In this document: positions 16,406 to 24,120 of the stretch, piece by piece
Position numbering within the stretch: position 1 is the stretch's first letter
Layout: the number at the start of each line of letters is the position of its first letter
Assembly (NCBI RefSeq): GCF_014646235.1
Contig: NZ_BMNB01000032.1
Location: 17,467-81,466, forward strand
Length of the DNA stretch: 64,000 bases
DNA from: Micromonospora sonchi
GTDB lineage: Bacteria; Actinomycetota; Actinomycetes; Mycobacteriales; Micromonosporaceae
Direction of reading: 5' to 3'
Notes under the pieces: model-generated
Told to the model about the DNA's origin: nothing
Databases searched by the model: none
What the model saw: only the letters and a program-made list of their open reading frames with translations
Position numbers and translations under genes: made by a program

Positions 16406-17083
16406 TCAGACGCGGGCGCGGCGGGCCAGGCGTTCCGGGTCCAGGATGATGATGCTCTTGCCGTCCAGTCGGAGCCAGCCGCGCGAGGCGAAGTCCGCTA
16501 GGGCCTTGTTGACCGTCTCGCGGGAGGCGCCGACGAGCTGGGCGATCTCCTCCTGGGTCAGGTCGTGCGTCACCCGCAGCACGCCGCCGTCCCGGGTGCC
16601 GAACCGACCCGCCATCTGGAGCAGGTTCTTCGCGACCCGGCCGGGCACGTCGGTGAAGATCAGGTCGGCGAGCGCGTCGTTGGTCCGGCGCAGCCGGCGG
16701 GCGAGCACCCGCAGCAACTGCTCGGCGATCTCCGGGCGGTTGTTCAGCCAGGGGCGCAGGGCCTGCTTGCGCAGCCGGGCCAGGCGGCTGTCGGTGACCG
16801 CGGTGGCGGTCGCCGTACGCGGGCCCGGGTCGAACAGCGACAGCTCACCGACCATGTCCGAAGGACCCATCACCGCGATCAGGTTCTGCCGGCCGTCCGC
16901 TGCCCGGCGGCCTACCTTGATCTTGCCAGACAGCAGGATGTAGAGGCTGTCGCCGGGCTCGCCCTCGTTGAAGACGACCTCGCCCTTGCGGATCTCGACC
17001 GTCTCCATCTCCTTGGCGAGCGCCTCGGCCGCCTCCGGGTCGACGCCCTGGAAGATTCCGCTGCGGGCCAGTACCTCGTCCAT
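16406..17083 (-). CDS. crp: Crp/Fnr-family cAMP receptor protein
   Basis: 225 residues; ATG preceded by GGAGG. The N-terminal cyclic-nucleotide domain has VVFNEGEPGDSLYILLSG and, in the binding pocket, VGELSLFDPGPRTATATA, close to the FGE-L-x-PRAATV phosphate-binding consensus. A long dimer helix follows, then a winged helix with LTQEEIAQLVGASRETVNKAL. It closely resembles mycobacterial Crp (Rv3676) and corynebacterial GlxR, global regulators of carbon and respiratory genes. Gene order (crp near nth, tlpA-like, NUDIX, marP-like) matches M. tuberculosis, except that two genes separate crp from nth here. Confidence 0.93.
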   Translation of the reverse strand: MDEVLARSGIFQGVDPEAAEALAKEMETVEIRKGEVVFNEGEPGDSLYILLSGKIKVGRRAADGRQNLIAVMGPSDMVGELSLFDPGPRTATATAVTDSRLARLRKQALRPWLNNRPEIAEQLLRVLARRLRRTNDALADLIFTDVPGRVAKNLLQMAGRFGTRDGGVLRVTHDLTQEEIAQLVGASRETVNKALADFASRGWLRLDGKSIIILDPERLARRARV

Positions 17084-17153
17084 CGCGCACCTCCGGTTAC
17101 GCGTGCCGTCCGTCGGCGGGGTCTGCCGTCCGCTGATCCGTCGCGCGCCGACC

Positions 17154-17159
17154 AGTCTA
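17154..17159 (-). promoter_or_regulatory. -10 box of the crp promoter
   Basis: Minus-strand TAGACT, about 70 bases before the crp ATG, which has its own ribosome binding site (GGAGGTGCGCG). This gives a leader of about 64 bases. I saw no clear TGTGA-N6-TCACA Crp site nearby. Confidence 0.35.
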
Positions 17160-17345
17160 GGCGCACGTGAGCAGGAATCGGAGGTGCACCCCTGGAATCT
17201 TGATCGTTGGATGTGACGTCGCCGTCGGTATCACCCGGTGGTGTTTCGCGCCGGTGCGGGCCGCGGCCCCCGTCGGCCGGCGCAGGCCGTTGCCCCGTCG
17301 GTCCGCCCGGTTCGGGCCGCTGCCGGCCGACGGCGTCACCGGCCG

Positions 17346-17351
17346 TAGGGT
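17346..17351 (+). promoter_or_regulatory. -10 element, leaderless start of cbiZ
   Basis: TAGGGT ends 6 bases before the GTG at 17358, and there is no Shine-Dalgarno sequence. Confidence 0.5.
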
Positions 17352-17357
17352 CACGGC

Positions 17358-18014
17358 GTGCTGAGTGACCCCCTGCTGACCGAGCGCCACGAGAACGGGC
17401 GGGACGTTCCGCTGCTCGTGTGGCGTGCCGGACGTCCCCTGCGGGCGGTCAGCACCGCGCCGCTGGGCGGCGGGCTGGGCGTACGACGGTGGGTGCTGAA
17501 CGCGACCGTGCCGATGTCGTACGACCGGGACGACCCCGCCGACCACCTGGCCGGCATGGCCCGGCGGCTCGGGCTCGACGGGCCGGGGGTGGGCCTGCTG
17601 ACCGGGGTGGACGTCGGCGAGGTGGTGACGCGGTCGGACGGCGGCGTGCGGGTCTGGGCGACCGTCGGGCTGGGCACCCCGGTTCCGGCGGCGGCCCCGG
17701 CCGTGGCGGTGCCGCAGCGGGTCGGCACGGTCAACATCGTGGCGTACGTCCCGGCTCGGCTCGGCGACGCGGCGCTGGTCAACGCCGTGGCCACCGCCAC
17801 CGAGGCCAAGGCGCAGGCGATCGCGGAACTGGGCCTGCCCGGCACCGGCACCCCGACCGACGCGGTCACCATCCTCTGCCCGCCGGACGGGCCGGTCTGC
17901 GACTACGGCGGTCCGCGCTCGACCTGGGGAGCGCCGCTGGCCCGGGCGGTGCACGCCGCGGTGCTGGCGGTGGGGGCCGACACCGTTCCATGGTCGGATC
18001 GGCTTCCGGGCTGA
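17358..18014 (+). CDS. cbiZ: Adenosylcobinamide amidohydrolase (CbiZ)
   Basis: 218 residues from GTG. Typical CbiZ motifs are visible: LVWRAGRPLRAVSTAPLGGG and GVRRWVLNATVP near the N-terminus, GVGLLTGVDVGEV, GTVNIVAYVPARL and ATEAKAQAIAE. CbiZ hydrolyses adenosylcobinamide to adenosylcobyric acid so that salvaged corrinoids can enter cobalamin synthesis. No other cobalamin gene is near. The gene lies between crp and the capA-like gene and has its own leaderless-type promoter. Confidence 0.85.
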   Translation: MLSDPLLTERHENGRDVPLLVWRAGRPLRAVSTAPLGGGLGVRRWVLNATVPMSYDRDDPADHLAGMARRLGLDGPGVGLLTGVDVGEVVTRSDGGVRVWATVGLGTPVPAAAPAVAVPQRVGTVNIVAYVPARLGDAALVNAVATATEAKAQAIAELGLPGTGTPTDAVTILCPPDGPVCDYGGPRSTWGAPLARAVHAAVLAVGADTVPWSDRLPG

Positions 18015-18057
18015 TTCTCCCACCCGATCGGCCCTCGTGGCCGAGTTGCCCGCCCGG

Positions 18058-18063
18058 TAGCGT
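18058..18063 (+). promoter_or_regulatory. -10 element, leaderless start of the CapA-like gene
   Basis: TAGCGT ends 8 bases before the ATG at 18072, without a Shine-Dalgarno sequence. Confidence 0.45.
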
Positions 18064-18071
18064 CGCCCACG

Positions 18072-19220
18072 ATGTACGCTGCCGCCCCTCTTCCCTCCCG
18101 TCCGCGTCGCCGCACCCTGGGCGCCGTCGGCGCGTTCCTCGTCGCCCTTCTGTTGGCGGGTTGCGGAGACTTCGGCGAACGGCCGGTCTGGCAACCCGGC
18201 GCGGGCGGCGGTGCCACCGGCGGGCCGGTCGAGTCGAGCGCCCCCGTGGTCAAGCCGATCTCGCTCTCCGCCACCGGCGACATCGTCATGGCGATGGCAC
18301 CCAACCGGCTGCCGCCCAACAACGGCAAGGGCTTCTTCGACTCGGTCAAGAAGGCGCTCGCCGCCGACCTGGTGATGGGCAACCTGGAAGAGCCGTTGAC
18401 CGTGGACACCGGCACCGGCAAGTGCGGGGCGAACTCCACCCGCTGCTTCCAGTTCCGAGCCCCGCCCGAGTACGCCGCCCATCTGGCCGACGCCGGGTTC
18501 GACCTGCTCAACCAGGCCAACAACCACGGCAACGACTTCGGGCCGAAAGGGTACGAGAACACCCAGAAGGCCCTGGAGAAGCACGGTCTCGCGCACACCG
18601 GGGCGCCTGACCAGATCACCGTGGTCGACGTCAAGGGCGTCCAGGTGGCGGTCGCCGGCTTCTCCTCGTACGCCTGGTCGAACAGCCTGGTCGACATCCC
18701 GGCCGCGAAGAAGGTGATCGCCAAGGCCGCCACCATGGCCGACATCGTCGTGGTGCAGGTGCACATGGGCGCCGAGGGCGCGGAGATGACGCGGGTCCGA
18801 CCCGGCACCGAGATGTTCCTCGGCGAGAACCGGGGCGATCCGGTCAAGTTCTCCCGGGCGATGATCGACTCCGGGGCCGACCTGGTGGTCGGCCATGGTC
18901 CGCACGTGCTGCGCGGCATGGAGTTCTACAAGGGTCGATTGATCGCGTACAGCCTGGGCAACTTCGCGGGCGGCGGCAACTCGCTGAGCAACAACGGCCG
19001 GCTCGGCTGGGGTGGAGTGCTCAAGGTCAAGCTCAACCCGGACGGCAGTTGGGCCGGCGGCTCGTTCGTCTCCACCTACATGAACGACGCCCGCAAACCG
19101 ACGATGGACCCCGACGACCGGGGCCTCGGGCTGCTCCGGGAGCTCACCGAGCTCGACTTCCCCGAGTCCGGCGCACGGTTCGACGACTCCGGGAAGATCA
19201 GACCGCCGGACGCCGACTGA
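18072..19220 (+). CDS. CapA-family lipoprotein (metallophosphatase-fold, PGA_cap)
   Basis: 382 residues. A Tat/Sec-like basic N-terminus precedes a hydrophobic stretch and the lipobox LLAGCGDF, so it is probably lipid-anchored outside the membrane. The PGA_cap domain follows: LSATGDIVMA (metal-binding Asp), GNLEEPLT, FDLLNQANNHGNDFG, VVQVHMGAEG, VVGHGPHVLRGMEFY and IAYSLGNFAGGG. These are the calcineurin-like metal-site motifs of CapA. CapA-like proteins in polyglutamate-capsule bacteria anchor or transport the polymer, but the many actinobacterial relatives outside capsule operons have no proven role. It starts 58 bases after cbiZ. Confidence 0.85.
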   Translation: MYAAAPLPSRPRRRTLGAVGAFLVALLLAGCGDFGERPVWQPGAGGGATGGPVESSAPVVKPISLSATGDIVMAMAPNRLPPNNGKGFFDSVKKALAADLVMGNLEEPLTVDTGTGKCGANSTRCFQFRAPPEYAAHLADAGFDLLNQANNHGNDFGPKGYENTQKALEKHGLAHTGAPDQITVVDVKGVQVAVAGFSSYAWSNSLVDIPAAKKVIAKAATMADIVVVQVHMGAEGAEMTRVRPGTEMFLGENRGDPVKFSRAMIDSGADLVVGHGPHVLRGMEFYKGRLIAYSLGNFAGGGNSLSNNGRLGWGGVLKVKLNPDGSWAGGSFVSTYMNDARKPTMDPDDRGLGLLRELTELDFPESGARFDDSGKIRPPDAD

Positions 19221-19338
19221 TCCCGTTCCGGGACGCGGCGATCCCGGCGGCCAGTTCCGCGTCCGGTCGCTGCTGCTCGCCGAGGCGGTCGATCGCCGGG
19301 TCGGCTCCGGGGCCGGCCGGCGAGTCGGAGCGACGACG

Positions 19339-19344
19339 TAGGCT
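19339..19344 (+). promoter_or_regulatory. -10 element, leaderless start of nth
   Basis: TAGGCT ends 7 bases before the GTG at 19352, and no ribosome binding site is seen. It decides the start among several in-frame options upstream. Confidence 0.55.
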
Positions 19345-19351
19345 GGCCGTC

Positions 19352-20131
19352 GTGACCAGAAGTGCCATCGAGACCGACCTCGGGCGTACCCGCCGGGCGC
19401 GGCGGATCGGCCGTGTGCTTGCCGAGACACATCCCGACGCGCACTGTGAGCTGCACCACTCCAGCCCACTGGAGCTGGCCGTCGCGACCATCCTCTCGGC
19501 CCAGTGCACGGACAAGAAGGTCAACGAGGTCACGCCCAAGCTCTTCGCCCGCTACCCGACCGCCGCCGACTACGCCGGGGCGGACCGCGCCGAGCTGGAG
19601 GACCTGATCCGGCCCACCGGCTTCTACCGCAACAAGACCAGCTCACTGATCCAGCTCGGTCAGGCGCTCGTCGAGCGGTACGACGGACAGGTTCCCGGCC
19701 GGCTGGCCGACCTGGTGACGCTGCCCGGGGTCGGCCGTAAGACCGCCAACGTCATCCTCGGCAACGCCTTCGACGTGCCCGGCATCACCGTCGACACCCA
19801 TTTCCAGCGGCTGGTGCAACGCTGGCGGCTGACCACCGAAACCGACCCCGTCAAGATCGAGCACGCGATCGGAGCGATGTTCCCGAAGCGCGACTGGACC
19901 ATGCTGTCGCACCGGATCATCTTCCACGGCCGCCGGGTCTGCCACGCCCGCAAGCCCGCCTGCGGGGCGTGCACGCTGGCGAAGCTCTGCCCGTCGTACG
20001 GCACCGGGCCGACCGAGTCGGCCGCCGCCGCGAAGCTGCTCAAGGGTCCCCGGGCCCGCGACCTCGCGGCCGCCGCCGGGGTCGACCCCGACCTGGTGCC
20101 CGTGCAGGCGGTCCGGGCGGAGGCGCCGTGA
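19352..20131 (+). CDS. nth: Endonuclease III (DNA glycosylase/AP lyase)
   Basis: 259 residues from GTG 19352. The helix-hairpin-helix reads LPGVGRKTANVILGNAF with the catalytic Lys of the GRKTA loop; the catalytic Asp lies in GITVDTHFQRL. A 4Fe-4S cluster site is complete: Cys-x6-Cys-x2-Cys-x5-Cys in CHARKPACGACTLAKLC. It removes oxidised pyrimidines and cleaves the abasic site in base excision repair. Its stop overlaps the GTG of the TlpA-like gene (GTGA), as in the conserved nth, tlpA-like, NUDIX, marP-like block. Confidence 0.95.
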   Translation: MTRSAIETDLGRTRRARRIGRVLAETHPDAHCELHHSSPLELAVATILSAQCTDKKVNEVTPKLFARYPTAADYAGADRAELEDLIRPTGFYRNKTSSLIQLGQALVERYDGQVPGRLADLVTLPGVGRKTANVILGNAFDVPGITVDTHFQRLVQRWRLTTETDPVKIEHAIGAMFPKRDWTMLSHRIIFHGRRVCHARKPACGACTLAKLCPSYGTGPTESAAAAKLLKGPRARDLAAAAGVDPDLVPVQAVRAEAP

Positions 20132-20736
20132 TCCGCCGACTCGCCCTGCTCTCCGTGTCGCTGATGCTGCTGGTCACGACCGGCTGCACCGCCGAGCCCG
20201 AGGCGGCCCCGCCCAGCCGGCAGGAGGCGGCAGCCAGCCGGCCGTCGCCCTTCGAGGACTGCACCGCCCTCACCGGCGGCCCGGCCGGCACCGGCGACGG
20301 GGGCGCAGCCGCTGATCTGCTGCCCGAGCTGACCCTCACCTGCTTCACCGGTGGCACCCCGGTCGCCCTGCGGGACGTGGCCGGTCCGGCTGTGATCAAC
20401 ATCTGGGCCTCGTGGTGTGCGCCCTGCCGCAAGGAACTGCCCGCCTTTCAACGGCTCAGCGAGCGCAGCGAGGGGCAGCTGCGGGTCATCGGGGTGAACA
20501 CCCGGGACGGCCGCGAGGCCGCGCAGTCCATCGGCGAGGACTTCGGCATCCGCTTCCCGATGCTCTTCGACCAGGGTGCTGCGCTGCAGCAGAGGCTGCG
20601 CCGCAACGCGTTTCCGCTGACCATGTTCGTCGCCGCCGACGGGCGGATCCGGCACCTCGACACCTCCGGCGCGCTGGACGACGCCCGGCTCGCCGAGCTC
20701 GTCCGGCAGCACCTCGACATCACGGTGCCGGCGTGA
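20128..20736 (+). CDS. TlpA/ResA-like thioredoxin-fold lipoprotein
   Basis: 202 residues from GTG 20128, overlapping the nth stop by 4 bases. A signal sequence ends in the lipobox LVTTGC, so the protein is exported and lipid-anchored. The thioredoxin fold has INIWASWCAPCRKELPAFQ with the redox pair WCAPC, and the cis-Pro region AFPLTMFVAADG. TlpA/ResA proteins reduce disulfides of exported proteins, for instance during cytochrome c maturation. It corresponds by position to Rv3673c of M. tuberculosis. Confidence 0.88.
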   Translation: MIRRLALLSVSLMLLVTTGCTAEPEAAPPSRQEAAASRPSPFEDCTALTGGPAGTGDGGAAADLLPELTLTCFTGGTPVALRDVAGPAVINIWASWCAPCRKELPAFQRLSERSEGQLRVIGVNTRDGREAAQSIGEDFGIRFPMLFDQGAALQQRLRRNAFPLTMFVAADGRIRHLDTSGALDDARLAELVRQHLDITVPA

Positions 20737-20749
20737 GCGAGGTACCGGC

Positions 20750-21469
20750 GTGAGTCACGGCCCGACGGCGAACGGTGGGCAGCGGCAGCCGCCAGCCTGG
20801 GTGACGCCGCTGCTGGTCCGGCTCGGCACCGCGCGCCGCGAGGACTTCACCCGCCTGCGCACGCCGGAACACGGTGGCCGGGAGAGCGCCGTGCTGGTGC
20901 TGCTCGGCGAGGCGACCGACACCGGCCCGGACGTGCTGATCCTCCAGCGGGCCGCCACGCTGCGCAGACACGCCGGCGAACCGGCCTTTCCCGGCGGGGC
21001 CGCCGATCCGGAGGACGCCGACGCCGCCGCGACCGCGCTGCGCGAGGCCAACGAGGAGGTCGACCTCGATCTGGCCAGCGTCACCCTGCTGGCCGAGCTG
21101 CCGAGGCTGTGGATCCCGGTCAGCGAATTCGTGGTGACCCCGGTGCTCGCCTGGTGGCACGCGCCCCACCCGGTGCATCCGCGGCAGCCGGCCGAGGTCG
21201 CCCACGTGGCCCGGCTGCCGATCGCCGAGCTGGTCGACCCCGACAACCGGGTTCAGGTACGCCACCCGAGCGGCTGGGTGGGGCCCGCGTTCTCCGTACG
21301 CGGAATGCTCGTCTGGGGTTTCACCGCCGGGGTGCTGGCGGCGTTGCTGGACATGGGCGGCTGGAGCCGGCCGTGGCCGCGTGACCGGGTGATCGACCTG
21401 CCGCCGGTCGCGGCGTCACCGGCCCCGTCGGCCGGTACGGACGAGGCCGACGAGAGCGCGGTCCGCTGA
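20750..21469 (+). CDS. NUDIX hydrolase (CoA-pyrophosphatase-like)
   Basis: 239 residues. The core is ESAVLVLLGEA, then EPAFPGGAADPEDADA and ALREANEEVDL, a NUDIX box of the CoA pyrophosphatase type (NudL/Rv3672c), where the motif is preceded by an LRRHAGEPAFPGG stretch. The glycine normally in REUxEExGU is Asp here (EEVDL), which is tolerated in some members. Likely substrate is CoA or a related pyrophosphate. It follows the TlpA-like gene by 13 bases and precedes the protease gene. Confidence 0.85.
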   Translation: MSHGPTANGGQRQPPAWVTPLLVRLGTARREDFTRLRTPEHGGRESAVLVLLGEATDTGPDVLILQRAATLRRHAGEPAFPGGAADPEDADAAATALREANEEVDLDLASVTLLAELPRLWIPVSEFVVTPVLAWWHAPHPVHPRQPAEVAHVARLPIAELVDPDNRVQVRHPSGWVGPAFSVRGMLVWGFTAGVLAALLDMGGWSRPWPRDRVIDLPPVAASPAPSAGTDEADESAVR

Positions 21470-21520
21470 TCGGGCCGTCACCTTCCGCAAGCGATCGTCA
21501 TCCCGCGAGCCACCGGCCCG

Positions 21521-21526
21521 TACGCT
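21521..21526 (+). promoter_or_regulatory. -10 element, leaderless start of the marP-like gene
   Basis: TACGCT ends 6 bases before the GTG at 21533. It would give the protease its own transcript within the nth block. Confidence 0.45.
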
Positions 21527-21532
21527 TGAGCC

Positions 21533-22711
21533 GTGTCGGCCGTGGATCTCGTACTGCTGTTACTCATGCTCGTGTTCGCGATCAGCGGATACCGGCAGGG
21601 GTTCGTCATCGGGGTGCTGTCGTTCTCCGGGTTCTTCCTGGGCGCCCTGATCGGCCTCCAGATCGGGCCGATGTTCGCCCAGCAGTTCGTGGACAGCGGC
21701 AACCGGGTACTCATCTCACTGGTCGCCATCTTCGGTCTGGCCGTGGTCGGCCAGGCGCTCGCCGGCTGGCTCGGTTCGCACCTGCGCCGCACGATCGCCA
21801 GCGACGTGGGCCGGCGGATCGACGACGTCGGCGGCGCCTTCGTCTCGCTCTTCGCGGTGCTCCTGGTCGCCTGGCTGGTCGCGGTGCCGCTCGGCTCCTC
21901 CTCGCTGCCCTGGCTCGCCGCCTCGGTGAAGAACAGCGCGCTGCTGCGGGCGGTGGACGCCGTCATGCCCGACCAGGCCCAGCAGCTGTCCAGAGCGCTG
22001 CGGAACACCGTCGACACCAACGGCTTCCCGGATGTCTTCGACGGCCTGCGGCGTACCCAGGCCCGACAGGTCGAACCGCCCGACCCGGCCCTCGCCGGCT
22101 CCGAGGTGGTGGCCAACGGCCAGCGGTCGGTGGTCAAGGTGCTCGGCTCCGCACCGAGCTGTTCCCGGCGGATCGAGGGCTCCGGCTTCGTCTACGCCGA
22201 CGACCGGGTGATGACCAACGCCCACGTGGTCGCCGGCACCCGCGCCGTCGCGGTGGAACTGCGCGGCGACCGGTACGAGGGTGAGGTCGTCGTCTACGAC
22301 CCGAACCGGGACCTGGCCGTGCTGTACGTCCCCGGGCTGCCCGGCCCGTCGATGCGGTTCGCTGCCGGCAACACCTCCAGCGGCGCGGACGCCATCGTGC
22401 TCGGGTTCCCGCTGGACGGGCCGTACAACGCACAGTCGGCGCGGATCCGCGACGTCGACCGGATCACCGGCCCGGACATCTACTCCTCGGGCAACGTCAC
22501 CCGGGAGATCTACACGATCCGGGCGCTGGTACGCAGCGGCAACTCGGGTGGACCGTTGGTCTCGTCGAACGGTCTGGTGCTCGGGGTGATCTTCGCGGCG
22601 GCGGCCGACGACCCGAACACCGGCTTCGCGGTGACCGCCGCCGAGGCCCGCTCGGTGGCGCTGGAAGGCGCGCAGCGTACCCGCGGTGTCGGCACCGGCG
22701 ACTGCACCTGA
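21533..22711 (+). CDS. marP: MarP-like membrane-anchored trypsin-type serine protease
   Basis: 392 residues. Four hydrophobic helices at the N-terminus (about 1-130) form a CvpA-like domain (LVLLLLMLVFAISGYRQGF). A linker leads to a periplasmic-side chymotrypsin/DegP-fold protease. The triad is His231 (MTNAHVV), Asp260 (NRDLAVL) and Ser338 (SGNSGGPL). Two Cys (SCSRRIEGSG and the terminal GDCT) may form a disulfide. In M. tuberculosis MarP (Rv3671c) is needed for acid and oxidative stress survival and processes cell-wall hydrolases. The position after NUDIX is the same here. Confidence 0.92.
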   Translation: MSAVDLVLLLLMLVFAISGYRQGFVIGVLSFSGFFLGALIGLQIGPMFAQQFVDSGNRVLISLVAIFGLAVVGQALAGWLGSHLRRTIASDVGRRIDDVGGAFVSLFAVLLVAWLVAVPLGSSSLPWLAASVKNSALLRAVDAVMPDQAQQLSRALRNTVDTNGFPDVFDGLRRTQARQVEPPDPALAGSEVVANGQRSVVKVLGSAPSCSRRIEGSGFVYADDRVMTNAHVVAGTRAVAVELRGDRYEGEVVVYDPNRDLAVLYVPGLPGPSMRFAAGNTSSGADAIVLGFPLDGPYNAQSARIRDVDRITGPDIYSSGNVTREIYTIRALVRSGNSGGPLVSSNGLVLGVIFAAAADDPNTGFAVTAAEARSVALEGAQRTRGVGTGDCT

Positions 22712-22721
22712 CGGTCTCCGG

Positions 22722-24047
22722 TCAGCGCTGCGACTGCCGGAACCGGCGCACCATGAACGCGGCACCGGTGAGCAGCGCGACGAAGATCGCCGAGCCGATC
22801 CAGAGCCGTTCCGTGGCGGCATCGTCCGGTGCCCCGGCGGCCCGAGCCCGCCACCGGGCCTCCTGGCGCGGCCCGCTCAGGCCGAGTTGTTCGGCGTCCG
22901 GGTCGTCCACCCGGGTCAGGCCGGGCGCCGCACCGAACCCGCTGACCCCCGGCGAGTCGTTGTCGTCCAGCGGGTTGTGGTGGATCAGCGGCACGTCGGC
23001 GGTGAGTGCCGCGATCGGGTCGACCAGGCCGTAGCCGAACCGGTCGTCGCGGCCGGTGGGGCCGATGTCCTTGGCGGTGACCAGCAGCCGGTTGACCACG
23101 TCGCCGGCGGACATCTGCGGATAACGGGACCGGACCAGGGCCGCGGTCGCGGCGACCAGCGGCGCGGCGAAGCTGGTGCCCTGCACCCGCCAGTAGCCGG
23201 AAGGGGGGCGAGCGCCGACGAGTCCGCTGGCCGGAGCGGTGAGGATGGTGGCGCGGCCGGTGATCGCGCCGCTCCACAGGTTGTTGCTGTTGCGTTCGAG
23301 GCCGGAGACCGCGAGCACGCCGGGCTCGCGGGCCGGGTACCACACCTTTGCGTCCGGCGAGGTGACGAGGTTGCCGGTACAGGCGACCACCACCACGTCA
23401 CGGGCGAAGGCGTAGTCGATGGCAGCGGCCAGGGCGGCACTGTCGCCACTGCCGCCGAGGGACAGGTTGATCACACGCGCTCCGTTGTCGACCGCCCACC
23501 GTACGCCCTTGGCCACGATGAGGGCGTCGTCGTAGCGGTTCTCCTCGTCGAGCACCCGCACGGGCAGGATCCGGGCCTCCGGCGCCAGCCCGACCACGCC
23601 CTGCCGGTCGTCGTTGCGCCCCGCGATCAGGCCGGCCACCGTCGTGCCGTGGCCGACCGGATCCGGCTCGGCCGAGCCATCCGCGGAGACCAGGTCGAGC
23701 CCGGGGAGTACCCGGCCGACCAGATCCGGATGGGACCCGTCCACCCCGGAATCGATGACGGCGACGGTGACCCCGCGCCCGGTCGAGGTCCGCCAGGCGA
23801 TCTCCGCGCCCAGTTTGTCGAGTTGCCACTGTTCGTCGCGGATCTGGTCGGCGCGTTCGATGACGTCTGCGGGCGCGTACGCCACCGGGACGCCGAAGGC
23901 GGGTGAGGCGACCGGCATGGCGGTGGCGGGGACGACCGTGACGGCGGCCGACAGTGTGGTGGCCACCGTCGCGAGCAGCGCCCGGTGAGCGAACAGTCGA
24001 GGCCCGATCGAGCCGACGTGCCGCACCCTGGTCACATTCTCAGCCAT
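22722..24047 (-). CDS. mycP: Mycosin, subtilisin-like protease of the type VII secretion system
   Basis: 441 residues with a signal peptide (residues about 20-47). The subtilase triad is present: Asp in AVIDSGVDGSHPDL (about 98), His in PVGHGTTVAGLIAG (about 134) and Ser in VQGTSFAAPLVAATAA (about 291), with the oxyanion Asn in CTGN. One C-terminal membrane helix (LWIGSAIFVALLTGAAFMV) ends in a short basic tail. Mycosins anchor to and stabilise ESX secretion complexes and process substrates. It converges with the marP-like gene, 10 bases apart, and lies downstream of eccC on the same strand. Confidence 0.92.
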   Translation of the reverse strand: MAENVTRVRHVGSIGPRLFAHRALLATVATTLSAAVTVVPATAMPVASPAFGVPVAYAPADVIERADQIRDEQWQLDKLGAEIAWRTSTGRGVTVAVIDSGVDGSHPDLVGRVLPGLDLVSADGSAEPDPVGHGTTVAGLIAGRNDDRQGVVGLAPEARILPVRVLDEENRYDDALIVAKGVRWAVDNGARVINLSLGGSGDSAALAAAIDYAFARDVVVVACTGNLVTSPDAKVWYPAREPGVLAVSGLERNSNNLWSGAITGRATILTAPASGLVGARPPSGYWRVQGTSFAAPLVAATAALVRSRYPQMSAGDVVNRLLVTAKDIGPTGRDDRFGYGLVDPIAALTADVPLIHHNPLDDNDSPGVSGFGAAPGLTRVDDPDAEQLGLSGPRQEARWRARAAGAPDDAATERLWIGSAIFVALLTGAAFMVRRFRQSQR

Positions 24048-24120
24048 TCGTCGCAGGACACATGACGATCGGAGATTACCGGTTCCGTCCCGGTTTCAGG
24101 GGCGTTCCGTGGACTCCGGG

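Noticed and set aside
17161..17300. Crp binding site upstream of crp
   Set aside because: TGTGA and TATCAC are present, but the spacing is wrong for a TGTGA-N6-TCACA site.
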